From: Channallabes apus
Taxonomy: Eukaryota; Chordata; Actinopteri; Siluriformes; Clariidae
Reading direction: 5' to 3'
Length of the DNA: 64,000 nucleotides
Assembly: GCA_030522415.1 (NCBI GenBank)
Contig: CM060121.1
Span: 9,625,976 to 9,689,975 of the forward strand
Both the position numbers and the translations under genes were made by a program. The notes beneath the pieces are model-generated. The model was given only the letters and a program-made list of their open reading frames with translations, was not told the origin of the DNA and made no database searches. Position 1 is the stretch's first letter. Each line of letters opens with the position of its first letter. This document shows positions 13,060 through 26,882 of this stretch, piece by piece.

Positions 13060-13649
13060 AAGTTGTATCTTTCTAATACAACTCCATGCATGACAGAAGG
13101 GAAGAGTCATTAAACAGCACTAGTGCAACATATTTCAATCCAAACCAATGCGAAAATAATGAAATTTTTAATCAGCTTAAAAGTCACTGGACCAACAGGC
13201 TAGTTATGTTTCAGTCACTTTAGCAGTTCAGCTCAGTTCAGCACTACTTACACAGGCTACTAGCTCACTTTATTTATCTTTGCTAAAGCAGCCATTACAG
13301 TGTATCAGGAACAAATTAGTCTCCATTGTGCTAATTAAGTGAGCAATTCACTGTATGAAATAACTGAGAAGCTGAGAAGAAACGTTATAATATACAGTAT
13401 ATTAGATCTCAACTATTATGAATATGATGAAAAAGTACATTTTCTTCTGTAACTTAATTTAAAAGGTGTAACTCATACATTCTAGATTCATTACATGTAA
13501 AATGAAATATATGTCTTTTTTGTTTTCATTTTGAAATCAAAATCAGAAGGAAAAAAAATCAGAAATCCAGTCTCCAAATATTAGAAGATTAGAAGTCTGA
13601 ATAAATTACTATTCAAACAGTATACATACTGTATAGTGTATCTCTCAAT

Positions 13650-14510
13650 CAAGTTCAGTTCACACATGGGGAAGACGGCTGACTTGACAGCTGTCCAAAA
13701 GACGATCACCAACACCCTTCACGTGGTGAGTAAGCCAGTGAGGGTGCTGTATTAAAGCATATTATATATTGACTGGAAGGGAAAAGTGTGGTATAAAAGG
13801 TGCACAAGCAACACGGATGATTGAACATTAAGAAGAGTGTCAAGCAAAGCTGACTAAAGAACCACATCAATAGCCACTCTGCACTGACTGAATGCGTCTT
13901 CAGGAAATGGGCTACGACTGCCAACCCTGAACCAGAGACATCATCATAAGTGTCTTACCTGGGCTACAGAGAGGAAATAAATGGGCAATTGCACATTAGC
14001 CCAAAGGACTCTTTTCAGATGAAATTAACTTTTGTATTTCATTTGGATGTTTGGGATGCCATGTCATCTGCTGGTGTTGGTCCAATACTGGTTTATACTC
14101 CTATCTTTTGTGAGATTTTCAAGCACTTCAGAATTTTTTAAAAGCTTTTTACAGATGCCAATTTCCTTTTCCTGCAAGACTTACAGTATCACCTGCCCAG
14201 AGTGCCAAAACTACGGTACAGTACCACTAACTGGTTTGCTGACCAAAATTAAGTTGTGCTTGACTGGCCAGTCATCTCACTTGACCTGAACTCCATATAG
14301 AATCTGTTCAGTATTATCAAGATGAATATGGGAAATATAGACCCAACAATACAGATGAGCTGAAGGCTACCTGCACTTCACTAATGCTTTAGCAGTGCAA
14401 TAGTCTGATCGCCATCAGTGCAATAGTCGAATTCATGCTAAAGGAGTCCCAACCAAGTACTGAGGGCATAAATAAACATAATTTTTCTGAATTTTTGTAT
14501 TGTCAGCACT
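13650..14510 (+). pseudogene. Tc1-like element remnant
   Basis: Strong wording matches along 800 bases: GGGGAAGACGGCTGACTTGA, GAAGGGAAAAGTGTGGTA, LFSDEINFCISFG (first Asp kept), CATGTCATCTGCTGGTGTTG, then WPVISLDLNSI in place of WPANSPDLNPIE, and IHAKGVPTKY at the end. Stops and deletions throughout. Confidence 0.8.
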
Positions 14511-15034
14511 TTTTCTGATCAATCTTAGGAAATTATTAAATATAATATGGCAATAATTATTTGATCTTTATTCATACACATTCATATTTCATACAAACTT
14601 CAATAATTTATTTTATTATGTAAAGAATTTTTGCTTTTAACAATGATAATCATTTAATAAACCTAATGCATACGAAAGTTTCATTTTTTAAACTAAATTT
14701 TAAAAGAAAAATAACTATATAATGACAATTTTTTTACTTCTTTAGATCCATGTTACATGTTTATGTTGATAATTACCATTTTATATGCTTATAATATCAT
14801 CAGATATGTACAGGTAAAGTAAACAAGGATATGAATGTCATAAACCTAAAAAACTAAAAATCTGTTTTTAAACAATCAAAGAAATTTCTACAATATGGAT
14901 AATTTGTCATGTCTGGGTCATCTGTCATTCCCCCCTCCTCTCCCACTTTCCTCACAAATCACAAGATCTCTTCCTAATCAGAAGTGCGCAGGTGTTTTCC
15001 AGCTCTTCAGCTCACGGTTCTTTCTTTAGCGTTT

Positions 15035-15040
<6 letters not shown>

Positions 15041-15070
<30 letters not shown>
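15041..15070 (+). repeat. (TC)n microsatellite
   Basis: Fifteen uninterrupted TC units. Confidence 0.95.
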
Positions 15071-15074
<4 letters not shown>

Positions 15075-15610
15075 TCATTGTCTAATTGTGTGAAATTGCA
15101 CTTGTAATCTCTTCCCAACCCCTACCTACCCTCGCTCAACCACCCACCACTCTGTAAACACCCGAGACATTTGTCATGGATTTCACAACCACCTGACCCC
15201 CTGTGCGCTAAAGATGCTATTTTAAGATGCTGGCAAAAGCTTCTGCTGCGTATGCTGTTGGAAAATAGGTTTAGCAGGACGTGTGTTTGAGGGCGTGGCA
15301 GAAAGTAAGGGAAGTATCATCATGCACTCCTGGCGCTGGGGGAAAGTGTATTGCTGGGAGAAATCCTGGTGTTATATTACATCTAATCGGCTAAGCCCTG
15401 CATGTCTGCTATAAGCTACGGCTTAAGTCATTGATTAGCTAAACTCTTTCAACAAGTTATTATTTATGATTTAGTGTTTTCTGAACTAGATATTAGATTT
15501 CATTTTGATTATTCTGTTTTCACTCACTTATTCAACTGTGTCATTTAAACATTTAAAACTTCATCTTTTACCTTGTAAGTATTAGGTCCCTACCCTGCTA
15601 CTGTACTGTA

Positions 15611-15693
15611 TGTATTGGCACCCTGTCCAGGGTGTACCCTGTCCTAAGTCCCTAAGTCTCCTGGGATAGGATAAAGCGGTATAAACAATGAGT
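15611..15693 (+). mobile_element. V-SINE 3' tail fragment
   Basis: Only TTGGCACCCTGTCCAGGGTG through AAAGCGGTATAAACAATGAG remains. Confidence 0.75.
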
Positions 15694-15920
15694 GACTGGC
15701 AGTGTTTGGTCACAGAACGTGAATTCTCATCTTTTTCGACTGTAATGACATCTTTGTATTTCCCCTTGAGAATGTTCAGCAAAACAGGAGCTGGAAACTC
15801 AACCCTTCACATTTATAGACTTTTCAGAAATGTGCATAACATTTGATACACAATTGGAAGGAAACCTATCATATGAGTCTGGATGTTGTGCATTTTGTGT
15901 GTGTGTTTGTGTGTGTGAGT

Positions 15921-15924
<4 letters not shown>

Positions 15925-15966
<42 letters not shown>
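15925..15966 (+). repeat. (GA)n microsatellite
   Basis: About 21 GA units after GTGTGTTTGTGTGTGTGAGT. Repeat ORFs on both strands arise from it. Confidence 0.95.
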
Positions 15967-15969
<3 letters not shown>

Positions 15970-16401
15970 CTAAGTGCCAAAAAGCAGAGTGTTTCCAGAC
16001 ATGCGAAAATCTTGGAATATGAACAAGGACTCTCCATAAAACCTAATGATTGTGTGGTTTGTCCATTTGCTGTTCTCAAGATCACAAGAGGAAGTCATCA
16101 GTGTTTTTTTTTATATTAGTGCTTATGCAAAACTACTATCAAATTATATTTCTCCAATACGATAGCATCATCTTCTAGTAATATACAATATGGTGTATAA
16201 CACAGAGACTGAGACAGAGACAGGCTGGTCAGAGAGACACAGCAGGAGAGAAAGAGAGAGACCTCATTGACTCCTACTCTCTGTCTCAGCAGTATGTGGG
16301 CCACATGAACTATGACTAAATGAAATAAGGGAATTTTACTTTTGATTGTTTTATCCCTTATTTTTCTCTCAATTCTTTTAGAGGGCTTGGACATTGTAAA
16401 C

Positions 16402-16475
16402 ATTCATTCATTCATTCATCTTTATTAACCACTTTAACATGGTCAGGGTAAAATGCATTCAAAGCCTATCCTAAG
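16402..16475 (-). mobile_element. V-SINE tail remnant
   Basis: CATTCATTCATTCATCTTTA, then a worn form of the minus-sense tail. Identification rests on the ATTC tail and a short match only. Confidence 0.45.
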
Positions 16476-16529
16476 GGATTGCATTTCAATCCTTATTTCC
16501 CTCATTGAAATGCAACTTCATTCATACAT

Positions 16530-16684
16530 TTGTATTATGTGCTTTTTCTGGATTTTTGGTTGATATTCTGTGTCAATCCTTTACCATAAACCTATTATAA
16601 AATTATAGACCCTTCATTTCTTTGTACTGTAAGTGGGCAAACTTAGAAAATCTGTAGGGGATCAAATACTTATTTCCCCCACTG
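16530..16684 (+). mobile_element. Solo 3' end of a Tc1-like element
   Basis: GATCAAATACTTATTTCCCC then CACTG/TA is the standard terminal inverted repeat. The 120 bases before it match the 3' UTR of that fish family. The left part is missing. Confidence 0.7.
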
Positions 16685-19600
16685 TATGCTCACTGAGTTT
16701 ACCAATCAAGACTGGGAACAAAATTGAATTCCTGAAAAAAAATCAAGTCAAATAATCTTACGCCTACCTGGGACAAACATCTGCAGAAAGAATGTCATAT
16801 TCTGACAAGAGAGGTTTACGTCACGCCTCTCATTCCCTGTGAAAATTCGATCCAGTTGAGCCGGATCAGGTTAGACATTAAGATGTTTACATGATGCATT
16901 TACATTCTAATTGGGTCATTATTCTGGTCATGAGTATATATTATTAGTAGACATATACTGCCTACTGACAAGAGTGAATCTTATCCGTGCTGATGCTCAG
17001 TATAGCCACATTCCTGCTCATGCAATTACTGATTAAACCATTTTTGTTAGCAGTGATAATTGTATTTATTAATGAATGCATGCTTAATTTATCCTTTATG
17101 TATTATATCAACTGTATATAAAGGACACATGCTAACTCAACCACACTTCACTCTGAATTGTACCTTTATATATATTTTTTCAATTCAAGGCCATATGAAT
17201 ATATTCCCCATATGTTGTAGATTTTCTTCGAAGCCTCTGACTGTGTAAGGAAATCAGTGCTGGCTCTTCCTGCACGTCTTGCTAAATAAGAGGTGATGTT
17301 TGCTGGTGAACTGAAGGATGTTCATTGTACATAGACAGGAATGGGTGAATGTTTTTTTTTTTTTTTTTTTTAGACCTTTAGTTGTCCAGCATGTGAGAAC
17401 TCAACCTCCATTGGCCCTTTTCATTTCTAAAAAACCTCCATAGTTTTTTTCCTTAACAAACCCCATCTTTGAGTCAGCCATTTAAGGCTCTGTACCAAAC
17501 CTGTGAACCAAAACAGTAGTATGCCGTTTTGGTTGTAGCCCATTCATTGCATATTTGGATGGCATCATCTTGCTGTTTTTTTTTTTTTTTTTTTAACATT
17601 TATTTCCTTCCTCTACAAATTATGTCCCTTCAGAATGTAAATGGAGCCGTGCTGATTCAACCTTTTTTTCCCCCAACACATCCTTATACATATAAATATT
17701 TTCAGAACAAGGAAACCATCCTCATAAGAGCAGCTTTGGGTTTCCCTTATGAGCACCCTAGGTGAAAATGGATCCTTGGGGCTCTGATTTATGGCTGCCA
17801 TTTTAGTCTGTGGTTTTTGGGAACTCGTGTGGTTGGGCAGGAAACACAACAGTGACTTAGATTTTGAACATCTTATTTGAATGACTCTTTTAAAGGATGA
17901 AACAACTTGCAGACATGAACTAATTAAAGCTTTGACTTCTTAAAATTTACTCAATATGTTTCTCAATAAATCAATTACAGTATATTGGATCTTCCCTACA
18001 GTACATGCAATAGGGAACTGTATTTTAAAATTATTTGTGGTTCACAAAGAATAATTGCATTAAATAGATCATTTGTACAACAGAAGAAGTTGGGTGAAGA
18101 AATTGGTTATGTTATGAGGTTCATTTGTTTTCAATAGACATCAAATGAACTGTAATCTCATGTACTGTACAGTATATTGCCAGCTACAGTAAATGCAATA
18201 AGATTATTAGAGACTGGATACAATTGTGTTTAATGCAAATGAAAAAAACTAAACTTTTCAAAGGCTTTGCTGCTGATATCAACTGCTGTTGATATTTCAA
18301 GTGTGAACATAAACAGTGTAATTTGTTTTTTAGCTGTCTCTTCCAAATTTAATCCATGACCTGCAGATGTCCTAAATTGCCCCTGCAGTGGCTGTTCTGC
18401 ACTGTGGATGCAAAATTAAGCAGATGCAAAATTCTCCTTTTAGTCATATTAGACATTCAGAAGGGGCTCCAGTTGACATGAACATACAATAAAAGTAAAA
18501 AACAAATAATTCTCAGCTGTTTTTCCATATTTGTACTGGCCTGTGCTTAAACCAGCAAATCAGATTTTCCCCCTTTTGTGACCTCGTATGCCAAGAGACC
18601 CTCCTCTGGCTCAGTGCTCGACCCCGCCCAGTCCTGCCATTTTTAAAAGCTGCTGTAAATAGTGGGTTGCTTCTACTTGCTACAGGCAAAGCTATACTCC
18701 TTTACCTCATGGCTATACTTTACAATTTATATAGATAAATATTGAGAATGTCATTGTAAATTAATGATCTTATGTATAAGTTTTTGTTAGAAACGTAGAC
18801 GAAAAAAGCCTAAAAATATGAATGTGAAAAAAATGTGGATGTGAAATGGTGCTGAACATGTATGTTTCCAGTCCTTATGTTCTGAATAGCTAGGGAAATG
18901 CATTTGTCTATAAAAGGGAATTCAGGGACAATTCATTTTAAACTACTGACACTGAAACTGGAGAAAAGGCATAAACCTAAAAGAAAATTAGTCATGCCTG
19001 AATGCCAGAGATGCTTTTCAAAGGAAAATTAACACCTCTAAGTCTTACGTAAACCTTTTAAAAAGACAATCATCTGTGGAGTCTGTTTGTAAACCAACTT
19101 GCACTTTCTTTGCAGGTGTGATCAGGTTTCTGCATGTTTTTGCATGAGCAAATATTTAGTTAATTAGGACCAAAGCTGAATAACAATAAAAAAAGAATTG
19201 CTATAAATGTGAAGGGACTTGCCAGTGAAACAGCTTTATGGCTGAGACTTCAATCAACTGGATGCATCGCCTTATAAAATGCTCCTTCAGTGTGAGACAT
19301 GTCAAGCAACTTCTGCAAGGCACGAGCCTTAAAAATTGCAAAAGCTCCAATCCAAGTTGCACCTGAAATGCTACTGACAGAAAAAAAAATGATGACCTCT
19401 AACATATTACTGTACTTGGCAGTACATAGACATCAGATGGATTGTAGGTTGAGGGACCTGTTTAGCTATTTATGTTTCTGCAATAATTTCCTGCCATGAC
19501 AAACCAGCGTATGACATGTTAAGGCATTCTCATCATTCTATCTAATTCAGGTTACGTACAATAGATAAAGTATTTGCTGCTGCAGCGATAGCCTCTTGTT

Positions 19601-20256
19601 GTAACTATGACGCTAGCTAGTGATTACGCTGTCTATGTTTAATAGGTCAAATGACGAACATTTGGTGTAACGCTAGCCAGCCATCTCTATTTACTACCAT
19701 ATTTTTGCGCTAGCTATATTTAGCTAACATGCTCCAATGACAGTATATTTTGTAACAATAGATAGCAAGCTAGCACAAGCTAGTTGGGCATAGTGAACAG
19801 TTTTTAAATTGCTGTTATGCTATAAAATAAGGTTTTCTGGTGATTTTTGTTCATTCTTGCTAAAGAGAGACTTCTAAACAGCAATTCAAATCTGACACAC
19901 TTCAGGAGTGGACAAGATCATTCACAGTGGTTCGTATTATATCAGCGACGTATTGTATAGCTCAGCTCACTGCTATAATAATAACGCAGTCCTTTATTTG
20001 CCTGGAGGTAGTCTGGCTTGAATGGCAACCTCAATGAGGCGGCATGACTTCACACATGCACAGTAGTCACCCTCAAAGTAGTCCGCTTGTTTAAGCCTGC
20101 AGCGAAGTGGTGACACCACAAATGTCAGCTCGATTTTGTTACTGCACCTCAGGGGTTTACACGGGAAAGCCAAACGTCATCTGATTCTGGATCGTAGTTA
20201 ATAATGTTCTTTCTGCTCTGCTGATTTCCTTCTACACAGTCTGTAGTGCCTTTGTC

Positions 20257-20257
<1 letters not shown>

Positions 20258-20295
<38 letters not shown>
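20258..20295 (+). repeat. (GT)n microsatellite
   Basis: GT run with one TTT interruption. Confidence 0.95.
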
Positions 20296-20298
<3 letters not shown>

Positions 20299-21379
20299 GG
20301 GGAACTCCATTCTGACCAGGCATGGCTCCAGCACTCTCTCTTTTCCCATATGATGACTCATAGAAACGTGTTGGGGAATTTTAGCCCATGTGAAAACATT
20401 AAGCAAGTCCGAATGTTTCTCCCTATTTTTAAAACTTTTTTTTTTTTTTAACTAGTAGTGGAACAATGGTTCCAACATGAAACCTGGTTTAGCTCAGTTT
20501 GTGCTCCAATTATTTTATAATTACAAAATAATTTTCAGTTATGCAAGCAGGAATAAACATGTTCATTTTATGATAGGTGGTGTTTGTAAATGTGAAGCAG
20601 AAATATTATTTTAATTGATCTTTAGCACTTTCACATCTTTTTTTTACTCTAAGTCATATTTTTTTTACCCTTCCAGTTAATTGAACATTAACATTACAGA
20701 TATATTGCTTAACGATTGAAAGATTTGGTCCTTGACTAAGTAGAGCCAAAGGAGATTTTGTGAGGTTTTGCTTTTCCGGTTAGATAGAGAGGAATGACAT
20801 TTGGCTGTGATCCGTTTTTCAGTCCAAACTTGTAAACAGAAACAGATTCTGGCATTTGCTTTCTTGCTAACAGAAAAAAAATTATTAAAACCCTCACCAA
20901 AATGCCCAAATGTGGAACGGTGCTGGTGCTGGTGGGGGGGTATGCTTTTGCATACTAGTTCCCTGTTATCTCACTGGGCTCTGACTTACACTACCCATCA
21001 ACCCTAGCATGTCACATGTAACTAATTATTCTAGCTTGTGCCTCAATATATCTTGTTCTAGTTTTACAGAACCTTGCGGGTCAAGCTTTTACTGTTGTAT
21101 CTGTCGTTACAGTTGTAGTTTGTTGTAGTTGTTGTTTGTTGTTGTGTGTACCAAGGTGGCACTTTATGGTCCATGTTTAAAGTTCTTGTTCATGTTCACA
21201 GTTCTTTTCATTTGGTTTGTACTTTATAAATTGCACTTAAACAGTACTGACACTCCTCTAACAATGGAAAGCAAAAGATGCTTTAACGAAGTATTACAAT
21301 GGACGTTAAAGTTAAACTGGGACCCAGTTGTGCGAGTAATACTACCTTTATTTTTCTTTCATAATCCCCTTCTTCAATA

Positions 21380-21906
21380 ATGAATTTATCTCAGTGTTTC
21401 ACTAGTGCTTGGTTACCATCAAGGTAGAAAGTTCCTTAGTATGATCAGATTGTCTGCTTTACATCTGAAATGCTGGGCAGACACAAGAAACACCTTTAAT
21501 GGCCTGAACATGCAGTAATGGCTTGGGACGAGGTCAGGACTGTATGGGAATGTGGTGATAACTCCCAAGCGAGTTCCTGTAATGTGCAAGTGGCGTTCAT
21601 TAATTATTGTGTGATTCAGTTTCCACAGACAGATGCATCTCTTCCACAAGTTGGTGAGAGTTATTTTCAAGGATCACTGAATGTTCATGGGAACGACTGC
21701 AGTGGGCTCCGAGCCACCTCTGGCGGGATCATTCATCATTCATGGGCGTACAGCCCTCTTTAAAATCTTTGCACCGTTCAAATTTTTAAATGTGGCTAAG
21801 AGTCTTATCACCGTACTGTGCTTGAAGTCTAAATGGTTTTATGCCTCTCTCATTCATGAGAAATTTCATCACAAATTTCATCACTTAACTTGAACGTTCC
21901 TTGCAG
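21380..21906 (-). pseudogene. Mariner remnant
   Basis: The minus strand reads TTFPYSPDLVPSHYCMFRPL, the mariner signature YSPDLAPSDYHLF with the third catalytic Asp changed to His. The right end GAACGTTCCTTGCAG (inverse) matches the mariner terminal repeat seen at 38834 and 39603. Confidence 0.72.
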
Positions 21907-22029
21907 TTAAAAGGTCGAATATGATTTGATCTTGGCATCATTTTTTAATCATCACAAAAATCTCCAAGTTTAACTAGGTTGTGAACACTTTTTATCCACT
22001 CTGCTACATAAAAAAAAAAAAAAAAAAAA

Positions 22030-22740
22030 ATTTCATATCTGTAAACCTGTTAGAGCTGATAAAATTTACATTCAGGTCATCAGCTGACTTCATTTTATTG
22101 CCACATAATGTTGCTAAGCCTAGAACTGACTGGCTGAAGCAATCGTAGGTCATAACACGGCCTCCATGGGCTTGTAAAGTGGCCAATATACATGATGGAC
22201 GCATCACTTCATGCTCTTCCCTTTTTACCCTGATGCACCCATTTAGCTGGAATATAGCCAAACACATCAGACCACATGACCTTTTTCTTTTGCTCCAAAC
22301 TTTAATGCTCCCTAGCAAATCGAACCTTTTTTTTCTGATTAGTCTCACTAACAACTGGTTTTCTTGTGGGCACACAGCTGTTTAGTCCCAATCCTGTGAG
22401 TACTTGTCACATTGTGTGTGTGTGGAAATGCTCTTCCTTTCCCTATGAAACAAAGCTGTGATTTCTACTGTTAATTTCTTAAGATCTTTTGTTAGGATGA
22501 TTTTTTTGTTGGACCACATTTCCTCTGTGAAATTGCTGGTTCAGCAGTATCCTTTCAGGTTTCGATAATGTGCTGGACAGCACTTAACTCAGTTCCAGTA
22601 ATTTTAATGTTTTCTTTGCTTGAAAAATTAAACCTTTCAAAAACACTGATTTGTTTTTTCCAGGAAATGTGTATATTATTAGGCCAGTCATTGGTCATTT
22701 CTATTTGATACGTGCAGTGCGAGGTATAAAAAAAAGGTTT
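22030..22740 (-). pseudogene. Tc1-like transposase remnant
   Basis: The minus strand reads ELSAVQHIIET, LTKDLKKLTVEITA, CVPTRKPL, then NGCIRVKREEHEVMRPSCIL, and LATLCGNKMKSADDLNV. Frame shifts are present; VMWSDVFG stands for the first Asp motif. Ends not recognised. Confidence 0.75.
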
Positions 22741-22802
22741 CAATTAAGGTTAAAACCATGAATGATGAACATGTGACTACTTGTGTTTGTGCGAGAGCGA
22801 GT

Positions 22803-22805
<3 letters not shown>

Positions 22806-22843
<38 letters not shown>
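22806..22843 (+). repeat. (GA)n microsatellite
   Basis: About 18 GA units. Confidence 0.95.
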
Positions 22844-22844
<1 letters not shown>

Positions 22845-23512
22845 ATATTTCAGCAGCACCACCTAGGGTATGCTATAAACACTACAGACCTGATACTTTC
22901 CAGCTTTCCTTTTCTCACCTTTATTTAACTGTATTTTTATGCTGAATGAAATATGGGCAATGAAATATTCACTAACAGATAAACAAATCACTGCAGTCTA
23001 CACCTTTGATACTTTTTAAATGTTTTTTAAGGTCCCATAATAAAGATGAATTTTAGAAACAGAATAAAAATAAACACCAAATCATGCCAATGCAAATGCT
23101 TTATTATAGTTTTCAATTTGCGGTTTGTTGCTTGATTATTAACAATGATTTCTTTTCTTTTTATAAAAAAAAACTAAATCAAGTTTAGCCTGTGTGTACA
23201 AAAACAAATGGCACTAAAATGATCAGTAAGGGAAAGTGTTTGGCATTTATAAAAAAAATAATAATAATAATAATTAAAAAAAAAACACAATTTTACTTAT
23301 TATTCTATGTGCTGAGTTATTAGTGCAAGCACAGGACTTTATTTTCCACAAATATCTAATGTGCTGATGAGACATTATTCCTAAGTGCCTAGAATAAGTT
23401 CAAATAATGTATGCACTTTTTTATTCATCTTTAATATATAAGGAATAAGCTATAATTACAAAATTTGCTGTATAGTTCAGCCTAAACAACCATCATTTGC
23501 TCTTTAGCTAGG

Positions 23513-23551
23513 GTGTGTGTGTGTGTGGGTGTGTGTGTGTGTGTGTGTGTG
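23513..23551 (+). repeat. (GT)n microsatellite
   Basis: GT run interrupted once by GGGT. The adjoining plus ORF starting in it is not a gene. Confidence 0.93.
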
Positions 23552-26266
23552 TTGTACGTCAATACAAACTGTACAGTTGACAACAATGCTACAATGCGAT
23601 ATAGTGAAGGAAGTCTATGAACAGTACATACAAAAAAGGATCCTAGTAAAATCAAAGGTTATTCAAAGACAAAAATATAGGCACGACCATAAAACAGACT
23701 ACACATGCGCTTTGTGCAATAGTGTGCATTTCTGTGTACAGCAGTATTCTGAACTACACAGTCATCTCCAATACTGTCATTCACATAATGTTTAATACAG
23801 AAATGAAAGAGAGAAAAAAAAAACAGAGGTGATACATTCATGGCATTTACAGTGAAAGCACTTCTTCCAGTTGAACATTTGATTGTATAGCATATTCATC
23901 TTACCAAAAGGGTCACACGTCTTATTTTTTTAGGAGGCATACACGTATCCTTAATCACGTTCGTCTCGCTATATAGCTTAAAGAAGTTAAAACCGTTCTT
24001 TATGCAAGACATGTATAAAGTCTTGTGGAGTCTTATGAAGTGACAAATGCAAAATTAAAGTCAGTACAGGCAGGTGATACACTGACTTTCTTTGTCAAGC
24101 GAATAGCTTTGAGCATTCCCACATTCCCAAATTTGATCCTGAACTCATACGGCTTGAGATTGTAGGAAATCAAAGGACAAAATTTATTTTGATACCTTTC
24201 ACCGTGACCAAAGTTTGATGAACTTCAGTCCTTCGGTCATGGTACGAGGCATCAAAATAACTGTATTGACTGACTAAAAGCCCATTGTAGCAGTTATTCA
24301 TAAACTGTATGAAGATGGTTTGTAGACGATTGTATGAGTTAAAATATGTACCAAATTTCTTGCTTGGTGTTGATGTTGAACTTCAGTGGTGGAATAAATC
24401 TGCTAAAATGGTTAAATCCAACCCTTTGCAAGAAACTACTAAATAGTACTACAGTGCATAAAGTGATGTTTGGTACATAAGTGCTTGGCAGATTCATAGC
24501 TTCTGTTGTCACAGGTATCTACGTCGCCGTGAGAAATCATAACAATTCATAGCAAATCATGAGGTGTTTTAGGTACTTTGCAGGTAAATATGTATTTTCG
24601 CAAACACCCTGTGATCGAGCATGACTTTGGCATAGTCTGTAGCGGAGTTGTATATGATTACATTATGAATACAAGTCAAGCAACCAAGGACACCAGAAAT
24701 TTCAATTAGGAACATTTCTACGTGCTCTTGCAAAAGATTCAGGAATGTGGGAAATCCCCCATAACATCTGGAGTATCCTGACACCAATGCTACTTCTGTA
24801 TAAAAAGTTTGTGGGTAGTAAGAATTAAAAAATATGGACATGATGAATTATGCATCTGAATTTTCAAGTAGGAATTAATTCATATTAAATTAGCAGTCAA
24901 AGATCACCCAGCATGCCGTTCCGTTAAAATCGGTTCCAGGTGTGGGCATACTGAACAGATTCATAGAGCCGTGTAAGTCCACTTAAAGCTACCCTGTAGT
25001 TTATAACACGCCCATGTTGGCGTCCCCTCACAACATCATGCGAATGTTCAAAATAAAAAGGGGGCGGGGTTAATTACATAGAAACTGAGCTAGCTAGCAC
25101 AGTAAGAGTGAAGCAAGTTCTTATGGCCAGATTGAAAACCTAGAAATTAACTCCAAATGACGGGTTTATATGCTGCTAAAATGCCGGTTAATGTTTACTT
25201 TAATTGCTTATTAGCTGCAATAAGAAAAGCTTAGGAAAAGGTGTGAGTTAAATAGTCTATTGTCCTTTTATACACCTATATTGTCTGTCTCAAACACTAG
25301 ATTTCATCTCTAATTAATATTCTTCCCAGAAGCATTTAAGTCTTCCTTTTTAAAAACTGATTAGATATATATTTTGAAAATTGCAAAAGAAAAAAAAAAA
25401 GAAAATTGTGAAGACAGAGGATTAATTTATCATCTTTTACACTTATATAAGAAAATAATCTCTCTTATTATTTAAACACATCCTTTATCTTTCAGTTTCA
25501 AAACAATGATGAACGTATTCAGTCGCTCCTGCAGACGTACATTACAACAACCTGTACACGTGCAAATGTGTAACCATGTGCCGATGATGCCCAGAAGCAC
25601 GATATTGAAATCCCAAAAGCATCCCAAAGGCATCATCTCTCCTAAGCTGATATAGACAGAGGCCATTGTCACACAAGACTCTAAAATTGTAGATGAATTT
25701 GAAGGGATATTAATGGAACTTGTGACTCACTGGTCTGTACATTTGGCAGAATGAACCGTCGCGTTGACTAAAGAGGAATCTCTGATTAGCGAACTCAAAT
25801 ACATCTCCAATAAAACTCAAATAAACACACTGTTGAAAAGCAAGCCAACTAGAAGTAAAATTTGGAACAAGAAATTTAGGCAACTAATGCGTTTTTGTGT
25901 TTGTCAGCTGGCAGAAATCATTGCTTATGATTAGCTAGCTAATTTAGCTCATTAATCAAGCACTGTGTGTAAAACACTAGTCCTCTTCACATCACTCTCT
26001 TACAAGAGCTCTATGAAATGCTAGTCAACGAATGCACAGAAATCTTTTAACTGTAAAACTGGGTAAACAATGCTTTAAAGTTTAAACGTTAAACTTAACA
26101 GAACCACACTGGCACATGTCTATTGCTCTGTGTGTGAACGTTTCCCATTTAGCTTGTGCTTCGGTTTATTTTCTCTTGCGTCGTAAATCCTAGCACTTTC
26201 ATGGATATCATTACGCAATCTAAATGCAAGGACACAAGCTACATTGTCTCTACATCCTCTCTACAG

Positions 26267-26309
26267 AATGATGATGATGATAATGATGATGATGATAATG
26301 ATGATGACG
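26267..26309 (+). repeat. (GAT)n/AAT imperfect repeat
   Basis: GATGATGATGATAAT repeated, giving an Asp/Asn-rich false frame. Confidence 0.9.
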
Positions 26310-26477
26310 AGAAAACCTCCAGAGTTGCCTTATTGCCACTGAAAAGTAATTGCATTTTCCCAAAGGTCCATTCTACATGACACACGCACACAGGCATGTG
26401 CACGTACTGTACTTATTAGGGGGTCCGATAAACCGTCACCATCGGGTGTAAGATGGAAAAGAACCCTGTCTAATAAT

Positions 26478-26844
26478 TCATTCATTCATTCATCTTCTAT
26501 ACCGCTTTATCCTATGATCAGGGTCACGGGGGCCTGGAGCCTATCCCAGGAGACTTCGGGCACTAGGCGGGGTACACCCTGGACAGCGTGCCAATCCATC
26601 GCAGGGCACATATATACTCACACACCCATTCACACACTACGGGCAATTTAGGAACGGCAATTAGCCTAATCTGCATGTCTTTGGACTGTGGGAGGAAACC
26701 AGAGTACCCGGAGGAAACCCACCAAGCACGGGGAGAACATGCAAACTCCATGCACACAGAGACGGGAATCTAGTCTGGCCGGGGAATCGAACCCGGACCC
26801 TGGAGGTGCAAGGCGACAGTGCTAACCACTACACCACCGTGCCG
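26478..26844 (-). mobile_element. V-SINE, full length with 14 bp target duplication
   Basis: Minus-sense, complete head, V-domain and (GAAT)n tail, flanked by perfect CCCTGTCTAATAAT (26464-26477, 26845-26858). It lies in sense orientation in the probable rab11fip4 3' UTR, 0.76 kb past the stop. A (TAA)n run grows out of its 5'-side target duplication. Confidence 0.94.
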
Positions 26845-26851
26845 CCCTGTC

Positions 26852-26880
<29 letters not shown>
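26852..26880 (+). repeat. (TAA)n microsatellite seeded in a V-SINE target duplication
   Basis: Begins within the right-hand CCCTGTCTAATAAT duplication of the V-SINE at 26478-26844 and extends to about nine TAA units. Confidence 0.9.

Positions 26881-26882
<2 letters not shown>

Larger units (their letters stand above)
14511..21379. other. Gene-poor stretch with scattered repeats
   Basis: Holds V-SINE scraps (15611, 16402), the solo Tc1 end (16530), microsatellites and poly-T runs. GC-richer patches at 14930-15390 and 18560-18680 could be regulatory but show no exon. No gene recognised. Confidence 0.5.

Noticed and set aside
12578..13110. Several overlapping ORFs of 66-92 codons on both strands
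   Set aside because: All fall inside a V-SINE and its (TG)n spacer. The His/Thr and Cys/Val runs are microsatellite translation. The same reasoning removes ORFs at 590-1067, 7652-8149, 10801-11061, 26563-26773, 36532-36714, 53943-54269 and 62416-62804.
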